The position numbers and the translations under genes are program-made. DNA of 37,901 nt, taken from assembly GCA_002393195.1 (NCBI GenBank), contig DGIK01000173.1:1-37901 (forward strand), given 5' to 3'. Each line of letters begins with the position of its first letter. Positions within the stretch are counted from its first letter, which is position 1. This DNA comes from Bacteroidales bacterium UBA3824 (GTDB lineage: Bacteria > Bacteroidota > Bacteroidia > Bacteroidales > UBA3824). Below, one piece after another: positions 1-7,440 of the stretch. The notes beneath the pieces are model-generated. The model was not told the origin of the DNA and made no database searches. It saw only the letters and a program-made list of their open reading frames with translations.

Positions 1-753
1 GCTCACCGCAAGCACGCTTCTACAGCTGTAATCGCCGATTCGTTCCCCGAGGACAAGAAGATGTTTGGCTTCCTCATCAACAAGGAGCTCGACGCTATGG
101 ACAAGGTATTGAACGATGCCCGCAAGCCTTTCACCGCAATCATGGGCGGCGCAAAGGTTTCCGACAAAATTAACGTCATCACCAACCTCCTCGACCGTGT
201 ACAAAACCTCATCATCGGTGGCGGTATGACCTACACCTTTATTAAGGCTCTCGGCGGCAATATCGGCAATTCGCTCTGTGAGGAAGACAAGCTCGACCTC
301 GCTAAGGAAATCCTCGACAAGGCCAAGGCTAAGGGTGTTAACGTGTTCCTGCCTGTGGACGCTGTCAATGCCGACAAGTTTGACAAGGACGCCAACACCA
401 ACGTTTCTGACGTTGACAAGACTCCCGACGGCTGGATGGGTCTCGACATCGCCGAGAAGTCCATCAAGAAGTTTGAGGACGTCATCGTCAATTCCAAGAC
501 TGTCATCTGGAATGGTCCTATGGGTGTATTTGAGTTTGAGAAGTTTGCAAAGGGTACATCCGCAATCGCTCAGGCTGTTGCCAAGGCTACTGCAAACGGC
601 GCGTTCACTTTGATTGGCGGCGGCGACTCCGTAGCAGCCATCAACAAGAACGGCCTCGCCGACAAGGTTTCTTACGTATCCACCGGCGGCGGCGCAATGC
701 TCGAATACATGGAAGGCAAGCAGCTCCCCGGCATCGTTGCCATCAGGGGCTAA
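1..753 (+). CDS. pgk: Phosphoglycerate kinase, 3' part (5' end outside window)
   Basis: The frame is open from base 1, so this is the C-terminal ~250 residues of a protein normally near 400-420 aa. The glycolytic enzyme transfers phosphate between 1,3-bisphosphoglycerate and ADP in the cytoplasm. Visible family signatures, in order: the [12 protein letters not shown] start of the inter-domain region, GGAKVSDKI, the [11 protein letters not shown] strand-loop, the [12 protein letters not shown] nucleotide-binding motif, and the glycine-rich [10 protein letters not shown] and [18 protein letters not shown] stretches at the end. The reading frame is intact to its TAA, and a hairpin terminator follows 27 nt later, so it is probably the last gene of its transcript. 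The identification is secure; the true start cannot be seen. Confidence 0.97.
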   Translation, partial: AHRKHASTAVIADSFPEDKKMFGFLINKELDAMDKVLNDARKPFTAIMGGAKVSDKINVITNLLDRVQNLIIGGGMTYTFIKALGGNIGNSLCEEDKLDLAKEILDKAKAKGVNVFLPVDAVNADKFDKDANTNVSDVDKTPDGWMGLDIAEKSIKKFEDVIVNSKTVIWNGPMGVFEFEKFAKGTSAIAQAVAKATANGAFTLIGGGDSVAAINKNGLADKVSYVSTGGGAMLEYMEGKQLPGIVAIRG

Positions 754-779
754 TTGAACTGCTAATTCACATTTTTAAT

Positions 780-820
780 AAAAAGAATCGCATTTTTATG
801 CGGTTCTTTTTATTTTTTTT
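780..820 (+). terminator. Rho-independent terminator after pgk
   Basis: The arms 780-793 and 798-811 pair over 14 bp with a single G-T wobble around a TTTT loop. An almost unbroken T run follows to 820. It ends the pgk transcript and separates it from the phosphatase gene. Confidence 0.85.
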
Positions 821-868
821 AGTATTTTTGAAGCGATTTGGTTTTTAATTTGTGGATAATTAATTACT

Positions 869-2695
869 ATGAAACTAAAATCGGTACAGACAGGCGTGTT
901 GTTAGCGGCGATTGTTGCAATCGTCCTGATGCTCTTGTGCCTCGGAGGATACTACTTCTACCAGTCGTCGGAGTTGAAGAAGCAGTCCGAAGCATCCAAG
1001 CAGGAGCGCGCTGTGCTTGTAAGAAGGCTGTTGAGCATCAGTACCGAAAAATATTTGCAGCCTATCAAAGACAATTCCGCCTGGGACGACCTCTATAATG
1101 CCGTCAAGAAGACCGATACAGCAACGATTGACGAGTGTGTCGGCTATATGCCCGAAACTTACGAGGCGGGTGGCGTGGCAGTGTTCGACATCAACGGCAA
1201 CAAAATTTATGACAAATGCATCCAAGATTTTCCTTCCAATATCTATCCGTTTGAGGGCAAAGACTTGTTAGATTTTTTCTCTGTGCCCAATCGCACCACG
1301 TTTACTGTTAATATTGACGGACGCCTTTTCAATTATATTGGCGCGGGTATTGTGCCTACCGACGACGAATACACCCGCAAGGAAACTCCCGTCGGCTACA
1401 TTCTGCTCGTCAGGGAGGTGCTGGAACTTGATATCAAGGTGCATTGCAAGGCACTTGGTGAAATAGATGCGGAGATGTTTCTCGCTGAGGATGAGAAGAA
1501 TGACTACATCAAGACCCTTGTCAAGATGGATTATGTAGAGAGTACTATGCGCGATTACCGCAACGAGGTGTCGGCGTATTTGTGCTTCTCGTATCCCGAC
1601 CCGGCGGCGGGGCAGATTAGCCAGTTTGCCAGGGTGTTCAATTTTATTTGCGTGGAGATGCTGCTGATATTGGTGCTTATGTTGTTGTTTGTCAATAGAA
1701 AAATCACGCGCCCTCTGCGCAAAATCAACAAGGCGTTTGAGCAGGATCAGATTGCGCCCGTGTCGTCGCTCACCAAGATGTCCAACGAGTTTGGGCAGAT
1801 TTCGAGGATGATGTACGACTTCTTTGAGCAAAAGGAGGAAATCATCGCCCAAAACGACGCATTGAAGGTGCAGAAGGAAGAGATTGAGATGCAAAACGAT
1901 TTTATGACGGAACTCAACGATTCGCTTACCAAGACCAATCAGCATTTGACCGATTCCATCACATACGCACGTCGTCTCCAACAGTCGATGCTCCATGCAC
2001 ACGCGCCCAAAGAGGGATGGTTTTCGGAGAGTTTTGCCATCTACCGTCCCAAGAACATCGTGGGCGGCGATTTTTATGTTTGTCAGACCATTGGCGCATA
2101 CCACATTGCAATAGATGGCGACTGCACTGGCCACGGCGTGCCTGGCGCGATATTGGCAAGTATGGGTATTTCGTTCATATATCAGATTATCGATTCGCCG
2201 GACTTCGATTTTATGCCCGATACATTGCTCAACCGTCTGCGTTCTAAGGTGATAGATGCTTTCGGTACCGACGAAGAAGGGCGGCAGGTGAGCGACGGCA
2301 TGGATGTAGGCGTTGTGATTTACAACAAGGAAACATCCGAGGCGTACTTTGCTGGTGCTGGACGTCCGGCGGTGATTGTTCACGATGGCGCGATACAGTC
2401 GGTGAAGGGCGACCACATGCCTATCGGACGCTACGTAAAGACCAATGATTTCACCCGCCACAAGCTCGATTTGCAGGCTGGCGACATCGTGTATATATAT
2501 TCCGACGGTTGCACCGACCAGGTGGGCGGACCTCAGATGCGCAAAATCACCGCCACAAAATTCAAAGATTATCTCCTCGAAATCTCCGCCCTCGACTTCC
2601 CCGCCCAAAAGGAAAAGATTGAGAATTACATCAAAACGTGGCGCGGCGACATTCCGCAGACCGACGACATTTCGCTGTTGGCGTTCAGGGTGTGA
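869..2695 (+). CDS. Membrane sensor with CHASE4-like domain and SpoIIE/RsbU-type PP2C phosphatase domain
   Basis: The 608-aa protein has a membrane segment at residues 8-30 and an extracytoplasmic region of about 220 residues. That region contains a CHASE4-like DNSAWDDLYNAV stretch near residue 70. A second membrane segment (255-275) leads into a short HAMP-like piece (KITRPLRKINKAF), a coiled coil (about 318-375) and a C-terminal SpoIIE-type PP2C domain (388-608). Metal-binding motifs of that family are present: VGGDFY, IDGDCTGHGVPG, YSDGCTDQ and TDDIS. Proteins of this build dephosphorylate a Ser/Thr-phosphorylated partner, such as an anti-sigma-factor antagonist, in response to an external signal. 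No STAS or kinase partner lies next to it, so the target is unknown. Domain assignment is firm; the CHASE4 label is moderate. Confidence 0.88.
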   Translation: MKLKSVQTGVLLAAIVAIVLMLLCLGGYYFYQSSELKKQSEASKQERAVLVRRLLSISTEKYLQPIKDNSAWDDLYNAVKKTDTATIDECVGYMPETYEAGGVAVFDINGNKIYDKCIQDFPSNIYPFEGKDLLDFFSVPNRTTFTVNIDGRLFNYIGAGIVPTDDEYTRKETPVGYILLVREVLELDIKVHCKALGEIDAEMFLAEDEKNDYIKTLVKMDYVESTMRDYRNEVSAYLCFSYPDPAAGQISQFARVFNFICVEMLLILVLMLLFVNRKITRPLRKINKAFEQDQIAPVSSLTKMSNEFGQISRMMYDFFEQKEEIIAQNDALKVQKEEIEMQNDFMTELNDSLTKTNQHLTDSITYARRLQQSMLHAHAPKEGWFSESFAIYRPKNIVGGDFYVCQTIGAYHIAIDGDCTGHGVPGAILASMGISFIYQIIDSPDFDFMPDTLLNRLRSKVIDAFGTDEEGRQVSDGMDVGVVIYNKETSEAYFAGAGRPAVIVHDGAIQSVKGDHMPIGRYVKTNDFTRHKLDLQAGDIVYIYSDGCTDQVGGPQMRKITATKFKDYLLEISALDFPAQKEKIENYIKTWRGDIPQTDDISLLAFRV

Positions 2696-2782
2696 GTGTA
2701 ATATCTTCTTTTGCAACCAAGTTGCACGTCATTCTCAATAATTTTGTTCCCGAAAAGAATAACCAATTAAAACACAATTGCT

Positions 2783-3379
2783 ATGTTTTGGAACAGAATT
2801 TCGGGAATCTATGATTTTGTGGAGAATACCTTCAATGGCAAGGTCAACAGGGACATTGCGGAGTATGTTGCCAATCAGATTGATGCAAATGACAATGTGC
2901 TTGAATGTGCGTGTGGCACGGGGATGTTTAGTCTGCCGATTGCCAAACGTTGCAAACGCCTCACCGCCACAGACTTTGCCGACAAGATGCTTCGTCAGGC
3001 TCGTAAAAAGTGCAAGGATTTGCCCAACGTCATTTTTGAGTTGGCGGATATTACAAGTCTCAATTATGAAGATGAAACATTTGACAAGGTGGTGGCTGCC
3101 AATGTAATCCACCTTTTGGACAATCCGACGGCGGCGATGTCGGAATTGATGCGCGTATGCAAGAAGGGCGGCATTGTTATAATCCCAACTTACATCAATG
3201 AAAGTACGAAGTCGGCGAGCGCGGCTGCAAAATTCTTCAATATTCTCGGCGCAAATTTCAAGCACGAATTTTCCGCCGCGACATATCAAGAGTTTTTCAA
3301 GGAGATGGGGTATGATGTCAATGAATATTACACCGCGCAGGGCAGGATGCCGTGCTGCGCGGCGGTCATCAGGAAATGA
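2783..3379 (+). CDS. Class I SAM-dependent methyltransferase
   Basis: This 198-aa protein has a Rossmann-type methyltransferase core. Motif I (VLECACGTGMF) lies near residue 40, an acidic motif II follows (TATDFADKML), then ELADITSLNYEDETFDKVVAANVIHLL and the motif III-like GGIVIIPTY. The pattern is that of the Methyltransf_11/UbiE-type group, but the protein is short and lacks ubiquinone/menaquinone-specific signatures. The substrate cannot be told. It stands alone: a -7-like TAATTTTG occurs at 2739-2746 with no good -33 box, and it faces the DUF4922 gene tail to tail. Confidence 0.85.
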   Translation: MFWNRISGIYDFVENTFNGKVNRDIAEYVANQIDANDNVLECACGTGMFSLPIAKRCKRLTATDFADKMLRQARKKCKDLPNVIFELADITSLNYEDETFDKVVAANVIHLLDNPTAAMSELMRVCKKGGIVIIPTYINESTKSASAAAKFFNILGANFKHEFSAATYQEFFKEMGYDVNEYYTAQGRMPCCAAVIRK

Positions 3380-3387
3380 GACTTTTT

Positions 3388-3420
3388 ATCCCTAACTCGT
3401 TTTTAAAAGCCGTTAGGGAT
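3388..3420. terminator. Hairpin between convergent genes
   Basis: A perfect 9-bp inverted repeat (ATCCCTAAC / GTTAGGGAT) surrounds a 15-nt loop between the methyltransferase and DUF4922 stops. The right arm contains the DUF4922 stop codon. There is no T tract on either side, so a role as bidirectional terminator is plausible but unproven. Confidence 0.45.
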
Positions 3421-4393
3421 GAGTAATCAATTTGCCATGCTTGTCGAAACTCATTGCGGTTTTCAGTGGGTCCAATTTGGGGAGATAATTTGGGTCTAAT
3501 GTTACTTGGTTGAAAATGGATTTGATGCGTTCCTTATCGAGCCTATTGAAATCGCTCTCCACGGCGCAGGGAATGATGCCCGCCATGTCTGCGAAGCCGG
3601 GGCTGATGGTAAAATGATTGTCGCCCGTCGCAAAATACTCGTCGGGGCGGTGCTTGGTGCGCGGGAATATCACTATTTTGTACATACCGTCCTCCACGGC
3701 TACTCCCACGTTAGCCTCGGGCGACTCGGTGCCAAGTTCATATTTGAGATGTCCCAATATTTTGGCAAGGTATGTGGTAGCATTTTTGCGGCTGTCGATG
3801 TGTATCATGTAAAAAAAACGTGTGCCGTCGTACACCATCCAAAATCCGTTGTCGTCGTAGTTGGTGAGGCTGAATACTTTGCCGCCGTTTTTGAAAGTCT
3901 CCCATTGCTGGTAAATGGGCAGTTCCGTGGTTTCGCACGCCTGGAAGTGGCGGTGAAACGGTGCCGACGCACCGCTGTTTCTCGAATTGTAGAACACAGT
4001 GAACCCTGGCAAATCTTCCGCCATCTGCACCATCTTGGATTCTTCGCCGATGATTTCTTGCGGCACGTGGCTCTTGTCAACGATTGTGAAATGTTTCTTG
4101 AAAATAGGGTAGGGGTTGACGAGGATGTTGTATTGCTCGTCGTATTCCAACGCTATCTGCCCCGGGAATCTGTGCGCCTCGCATAGGAAACAGTTGTCGG
4201 GTGTTACCTTCTTCTTGGTGTCGGCGGTCGCAGAACCGATGCGGCACGGATTGTACTGCAACACGTAATGGAACTTGCCAAAATCAATGGTGCGCGTCCT
4301 TACGTTTTCCAAATCCGTGAACACTTTCCTATAATGTTCGCTCACTGCAAACTGCCTCTGCAACAAGCCTTCAACGTCGTATTTCATAATCAT
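3413..4393 (-). CDS. DUF4922 family protein, HIT/GalT-Apa2-like nucleotidyltransferase fold
   Basis: The 326-aa protein resembles the DUF4922 family common in Bacteroidales. Its HRHFQ motif (in the GASAPFHRHFQ stretch) matches the H-x-H-x-Q histidine triad of GalT, ATP adenylyltransferase and HIT proteins. In those families the central His forms a nucleotidyl intermediate. An early NCFLCEAHRFPGQ segment resembles the Cys-containing N-terminal region of such enzymes. Nucleotide transfer or phosphorolysis is therefore a reasonable inference, with unknown substrate. Two in-frame ATGs occur at the start (4393 and 4387). The upstream leader begins with the foldback region, whose first hairpin is 22 nt from the start codon. 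Confidence 0.8.
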   Translation of the reverse strand: MIMKYDVEGLLQRQFAVSEHYRKVFTDLENVRTRTIDFGKFHYVLQYNPCRIGSATADTKKKVTPDNCFLCEAHRFPGQIALEYDEQYNILVNPYPIFKKHFTIVDKSHVPQEIIGEESKMVQMAEDLPGFTVFYNSRNSGASAPFHRHFQACETTELPIYQQWETFKNGGKVFSLTNYDDNGFWMVYDGTRFFYMIHIDSRKNATTYLAKILGHLKYELGTESPEANVGVAVEDGMYKIVIFPRTKHRPDEYFATGDNHFTISPGFADMAGIIPCAVESDFNRLDKERIKSIFNQVTLDPNYLPKLDPLKTAMSFDKHGKLITHP

Positions 4394-4414
4394 CAGTATT
4401 TTACGTTAATTGTT

Positions 4415-4694
4415 GCCACCTTGCGGTGGCTTTTTTCTTTTAACCGAAAATTACCGTCAATTTATACGTCAATTTTCGTCAATTTATTTTTTTATGGAGT
4501 CGCTACGCGAGAAATTATACAAATCTTTACAAATTCAACAGATATCTTTTTGAAAGATTTGTATTGATTTGTAAAATTTCTGTCCGAAGGACATTCCCAA
4601 AACATATTTTTCAGTTAAAATAGAAAAATCCCGATAATTGACGATTAAATTCTCGGTAATTTCCGTTTCAAAAACCACGCCGCCACAAGGCGGC
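4415..4694. repeat. Large imperfect foldback: two inverted copies of a structured repeat with variable hairpins
   Basis: The left copy (4415 to about 4537) and the right copy (4694 back to about 4556) can be aligned end to end. Each has an outer hairpin (GCCACC-TTGC-GGTGGC on the left; GCCGCC-TTGT-GGCGGC on the right, read on the minus strand), a T-rich stretch, a shared AAATTACCG block, and CGTCAATT-type repeats. A small hairpin follows (TCGC-TAC-GCGA left; TGTCC-TTC-GGACA right), then the core GAAATTATACAAATC (left) or GAAATTTTACAAATC (right) and a second ACAAAT. Paired positions differ between copies while pairing is kept. No protein gene is supported here. The organisation recalls REPIN, MITE or PATE elements, but I do not recognise the family. 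Confidence 0.75.
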
Positions 4695-4818
4695 TTTTCT
4701 CTCCAAAAATGTAAAGAATAAAAAAGAATGAAAAGAATAACTAATAGCAAAACATTCTTTTAATTCTTTACCATTCTTTTAATTTTTGTTTATAAAAACA
4801 GACCGCCGAAAGGCGGTC
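4679..4818. repeat. Second foldback sharing a hairpin with the first
   Basis: The hairpin at 4679-4694 (GCCGCC-ACAA-GGCGGC) and the one at 4801-4818 (GACCGCC-GAAA-GGCGGTC) flank an A/T-rich inverted repeat. Its arms at 4723-4738 and 4754-4769 match in 15 of 16 positions. The 400-nt gene-free stretch 4415-4818 is thus a chain of two foldbacks sharing the middle hairpin. Confidence 0.6.
4788..4818 (-). terminator. Terminator of the fkp-comB-mnmA operon
   Basis: Read on the minus strand, a 7-bp GC-rich stem (GACCGCC...GGCGGTC, 4818-4801) is followed by TGTTTTTATAAAC, 11 nt after the mnmA stop. It is the natural end of the operon and also the outer hairpin of the second foldback. Confidence 0.75.
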
Positions 4819-4828
4819 AAATTTCTGT

Positions 4829-6013
4829 TTAATAAGCGATTACGCCGCTGCCAAATAGTTCGTCGCCGTCGTACCAGGCGGCAAATTGTCCGGGGGTGAT
4901 GCTTTTTTGAGGTTCGTCAAAGAGTATGTACAAGCCCTCCGGCTCTCGGATGAGGCAGGCGTCTTGCAATGGTTGACGGTAACGGATGCGCACCTTGCAA
5001 CGTCGCCTTTCGCCGGGCTGCAACGCGAGGTCGGGGCGGGTGTTGTGGATTTCGTTTTCGTTAACGAACAACGCCTTGCGGAACAATCCCGGATGCTCAT
5101 CGCCCATACCTATATAAATAGTGTTGGTATCAATGTCGGTGGCGAGTACGTAAATCGGTTTTTCGTGTCCGCCAACATTGAGACCCTTCCTTTGACCAAT
5201 TGTATAATATTGTGCGCCAATGTGTTTGCCGATGATGAAGCCGTCGGCCTCTGTATAAACGTATGGCTTGCTGAGGGCGTGGTAATCCTCTGGGTCGTCG
5301 TGGCGGCGGCGGTAGATGTAGGCGTCGTCGGTTACTTCCACGATGTTGCCTTCCTTGGATTTGAGTTTTTGTTGGAGAAATACTGGCAAATCCACCTTGC
5401 CCACAAAACAAATTCCCTGAGAGTCCTTGCGCTTGGCACACGCCAAATTTTGTTCGGCGGCTATGCGGCGCACTTCGGGTTTTATGATGTCGCCGACGGG
5501 AAACAGCACGTTCTTCAATTGCGCCTGGCTCATCTGACAGAGGAAGTAACTTTGGTCTTTGTTGGGATCGCTGCCAGCAAGGAGACGCGAATATGTCTTG
5601 CCGTCGCGCCCTACTACCTCGTCGCGCCTGCAATAATGACCCGTCGCCACGTAATCCGCGCCGAGTTCTTTGGCGTAACGGCTGAATATTTCAAATTTAA
5701 TTTCACGGTTGCACAATACGTCGGGGTTTGGAGTGCGGCCCTTGGCGTATTCGTCGAACATATAATCAACGACGTGGCTCATATATCGCTCGCTCGAATC
5801 CACGATGTGAAGCGGTATGTCCAACTGTCGCGCCACCATCTTGGCGACCATCTGATCTTCCTCCCAAGCGCACTCGCCGGAGAGCGTCACGGACGAGTTT
5901 TTCCAATTGATCATAAACAATGCGTGCACGTCGTATCCCTGTTGTTTCAAGAGGTACGCGCCCACGGCACTGTCAACGCCGCCCGAAAGCCCTATGACTA
6001 CTTTTTTGTTCAT
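4829..6013 (-). CDS. mnmA: tRNA-uridine 2-sulfurtransferase MnmA
   Basis: This 394-aa enzyme makes the 2-thio group of the wobble uridine in tRNA(Lys, Glu, Gln), using ATP to adenylate the base and a persulfide sulfur donor. The N-terminal PP-loop is SGGVDS (residues 10-15). The two catalytic cysteines are C101 (NPDVLCNREIKF) and C202 (SQGICFVG). Other MnmA landmarks are ADYVATGHYCR, KDQSYFLCQ, the YYTIGQRKGLNVGG motif and the C-terminal beta-barrel with PGQFAAWYDGDE. The 5' end overlaps the comB stop by 4 bp (ATGA), so it is translationally coupled as the last gene of the FKBP-comB-mnmA operon. Confidence 0.96.
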   Translation of the reverse strand: MNKKVVIGLSGGVDSAVGAYLLKQQGYDVHALFMINWKNSSVTLSGECAWEEDQMVAKMVARQLDIPLHIVDSSERYMSHVVDYMFDEYAKGRTPNPDVLCNREIKFEIFSRYAKELGADYVATGHYCRRDEVVGRDGKTYSRLLAGSDPNKDQSYFLCQMSQAQLKNVLFPVGDIIKPEVRRIAAEQNLACAKRKDSQGICFVGKVDLPVFLQQKLKSKEGNIVEVTDDAYIYRRRHDDPEDYHALSKPYVYTEADGFIIGKHIGAQYYTIGQRKGLNVGGHEKPIYVLATDIDTNTIYIGMGDEHPGLFRKALFVNENEIHNTRPDLALQPGERRRCKVRIRYRQPLQDACLIREPEGLYILFDEPQKSITPGQFAAWYDGDELFGSGVIAY

Positions 6014-6750
6014 GGTTTCAATACAAATTTGAATGGCGATTCTTCCTCCGGCACTACGTCGTACAAGTCAACCTGCATTGCAAATTCGAGGTCTTTCCTG
6101 TAATGCTCGTGTGTTTCGCAAAACGGTCTTGTCTTGGGCGAGTGATTGAGGATGAATGTCTTGATGTCGTCTTTGGCGCATTGGTACAGCGTCCGCGCCA
6201 ACGCCACCGAATCGTTGTTGTAAACAAATTGTCCGGTTGCCAACAGCCTGTCAGCCACCATTCCCGCAAACACAAAATCATCTGTGCTCAACCTGTTTTG
6301 AGTGCCGGAGCATACGAGTTGTATGTCGTTGCCTCCCTGCAAAAGTCTGTCAATCAACGCGCTGACGTTGAGAAAACATCCGGCGTATATTGCGTCATAC
6401 TCCTCAATCAACGACCGCATATATGTACCATTGGTGGTAACAAATGCCAACTTTCTGCCGCCGATGTTTTCGCGGGTCATCGATACTGGCGAGTTGTTGT
6501 AGAGGAAGCCATCGAGTACAATTCCGTTTTTTTCACCTGCCACAATGTAGCCTTCGTCGCGTTTTGCAAGGGCTTTTTCGGGGGCGGCGAATGTCTCCGC
6601 CCACAATGCGCCGTTGGCAAGTGCCGTGGTGAGCGTTGATGTAAACCTCAATACGTCTATCAACACCACTGTGCCGCCTTTGGCGTGGTACTGATAGAGC
6701 GGCGGGGCGGGTACTATGTCAATGTTTCTTGTCACGACGGATGATTTCAC
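6010..6750 (-). CDS. comB: 2-phosphosulfolactate phosphatase family protein (ComB)
   Basis: The 246-aa protein matches the ComB family: VVLIDVLRFTSTLTTAL near the N-terminus, GEKNGIVLDGFLYNNSP, FVTTNGT, and the later AGCFLNVSAL, LVCSGTQNRLSTDDFVFAG and CRYDVVPEE-like tail. ComB hydrolyses 2-phosphosulfolactate to sulfolactate in coenzyme M biosynthesis. In bacteria without that pathway the family is widespread and its substrate is uncertain. The start is a GTG at 6748-6750, overlapping the FKBP gene by 32 bp; an alternative GTG 15 nt downstream would shorten the overlap. The 3' end overlaps mnmA by 4 bp. Confidence 0.88.
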   Translation of the reverse strand: MKSSVVTRNIDIVPAPPLYQYHAKGGTVVLIDVLRFTSTLTTALANGALWAETFAAPEKALAKRDEGYIVAGEKNGIVLDGFLYNNSPVSMTRENIGGRKLAFVTTNGTYMRSLIEEYDAIYAGCFLNVSALIDRLLQGGNDIQLVCSGTQNRLSTDDFVFAGMVADRLLATGQFVYNNDSVALARTLYQCAKDDIKTFILNHSPKTRPFCETHEHYRKDLEFAMQVDLYDVVPEEESPFKFVLKP

Positions 6751-7231
6751 AGAGTTCCACTTCGTATATTAAGTTGGCGTATTGGATGCTGTCGGTGCTT
6801 ATTTTTGACGCTCCGTAGGCGTATGACGACGGTATGTAAAACCTCGATTTGCCGCCTTCCTTCATTGTCGTGAGTCCGATTTGGAGACCGTAGATCGGTG
6901 TTTCGCCGTTGGCTGTGCCGCCGAGCATTACTGGCAGGAAATATATCGTTGCCTTGTTGCCCTCGTTTTTGGCGAAGATGTTGGTGGGGTTTTCTGTTGT
7001 TGACGCCTGGTATTTGATGGCAACTGTGTCGCCAAGTGCGCATTGTTCGCCCGTGCCCTCGGTGATTGTTTGGTAAAACACGTTGCTTAATTCCGTGGCG
7101 TTGATTCCGTTGGCGGCGAGGTAACTCTTGATTGCGTCGGTGTCTTCTTCGAGTTGCGTCTTGGTCTTTTTGCACGACGATAATGTAATCGCCAATGCTG
7201 CAATTATCAATATTAATGTGTTGAGTTTCAT
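6719..7231 (-). CDS. FKBP-type peptidyl-prolyl cis-trans isomerase lipoprotein
   Basis: This 170-aa protein has a lipoprotein signal peptide with lipobox LSSC (C20), so it is probably anchored in the outer or inner membrane facing the periplasm. The C-terminal part is a single FKBP domain: GDTVAIKYQA, a substrate-pocket GLQIGLTTMKEGGKSRFYIPSSYAYG stretch and a closing LIYEVELCEI strand. It should accelerate proline isomerisation in exported proteins. It is the first gene of a three-gene operon with comB and mnmA and has a clear Bacteroidetes promoter upstream. Confidence 0.92.
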   Translation of the reverse strand: MKLNTLILIIAALAITLSSCKKTKTQLEEDTDAIKSYLAANGINATELSNVFYQTITEGTGEQCALGDTVAIKYQASTTENPTNIFAKNEGNKATIYFLPVMLGGTANGETPIYGLQIGLTTMKEGGKSRFYIPSSYAYGASKISTDSIQYANLIYEVELCEIIRRDKKH

Positions 7232-7256
7232 TTTTTGTATGTTAGTTTTGACGTGG

Positions 7257-7288
7257 CAAAGGTAACAAAAAATTGCGTTGCTGCCAAA
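7257..7288 (-). promoter_or_regulatory. Promoter of the FKBP-comB-mnmA operon
   Basis: On the minus strand a -33 TTTG (7288-7285) is separated by exactly 20 bp from the -7 box TACCTTTG (7264-7257). The -7 box ends 25 nt before the FKBP start codon. This matches the Bacteroidetes primary-sigma consensus. Confidence 0.7.
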
Positions 7289-7383
7289 ACAATTTTATAA
7301 CCTTGATTTGCAGAGAATAATGCTGGTAGTGTTGCAGGGGAATTTTTATTAACCTTTTTTAACGAAAATTTCCAGCAAAAATA

Positions 7384-7415
7384 TTTGCACAATCCAAAAA
7401 CGCATCTTAATTTTG
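7384..7415 (+). promoter_or_regulatory. Promoter of the GntR/ABC-transporter operon
   Basis: A -33 TTTG (7384-7387), a 20-bp spacer and a -7 box TAATTTTG (7408-7415) give a perfect match to the Bacteroidetes promoter pattern. Transcription should begin close to 7420, leaving a leader of only about 20 nt. Confidence 0.8.
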
Positions 7416-7417
7416 CG

Positions 7418-7439
7418 GTGTACTAATACATTAATACAC
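7418..7439 (+). promoter_or_regulatory. Probable GntR (YtrA-type) operator
   Basis: An imperfect 22-bp palindrome with outer arms GTGTA and TACAC and inner TAAT/ATTA begins two bases after the -7 box. It ends one base before the ATG of the ABC ATPase gene. YtrA-subfamily GntR repressors bind palindromes of this kind, and such a regulator is encoded in the same operon. Position over the start site predicts autorepression. Confidence 0.65.
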
Positions 7440-7440
7440 T

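Noticed and set aside
1268..2716. 482-aa open frame on the minus strand over the phosphatase gene
   Set aside because: Low-complexity His/Arg-rich product without motifs; the opposite strand encodes a complete domain protein.
2712..2726. TGCAAC-CAA-GTTGCA hairpin after the phosphatase gene as terminator
   Set aside because: No T tract follows and the stem is only 6 bp; it could be chance.
4535..4750. 71-aa minus-strand frame in the foldback region
   Set aside because: It reads through both hairpins, has no motif, and the region is better explained as structured repeat.
4886..6103. 405-aa open frame on the plus strand over mnmA
   Set aside because: Shadow of mnmA; no recognisable domain, while mnmA has all catalytic motifs.
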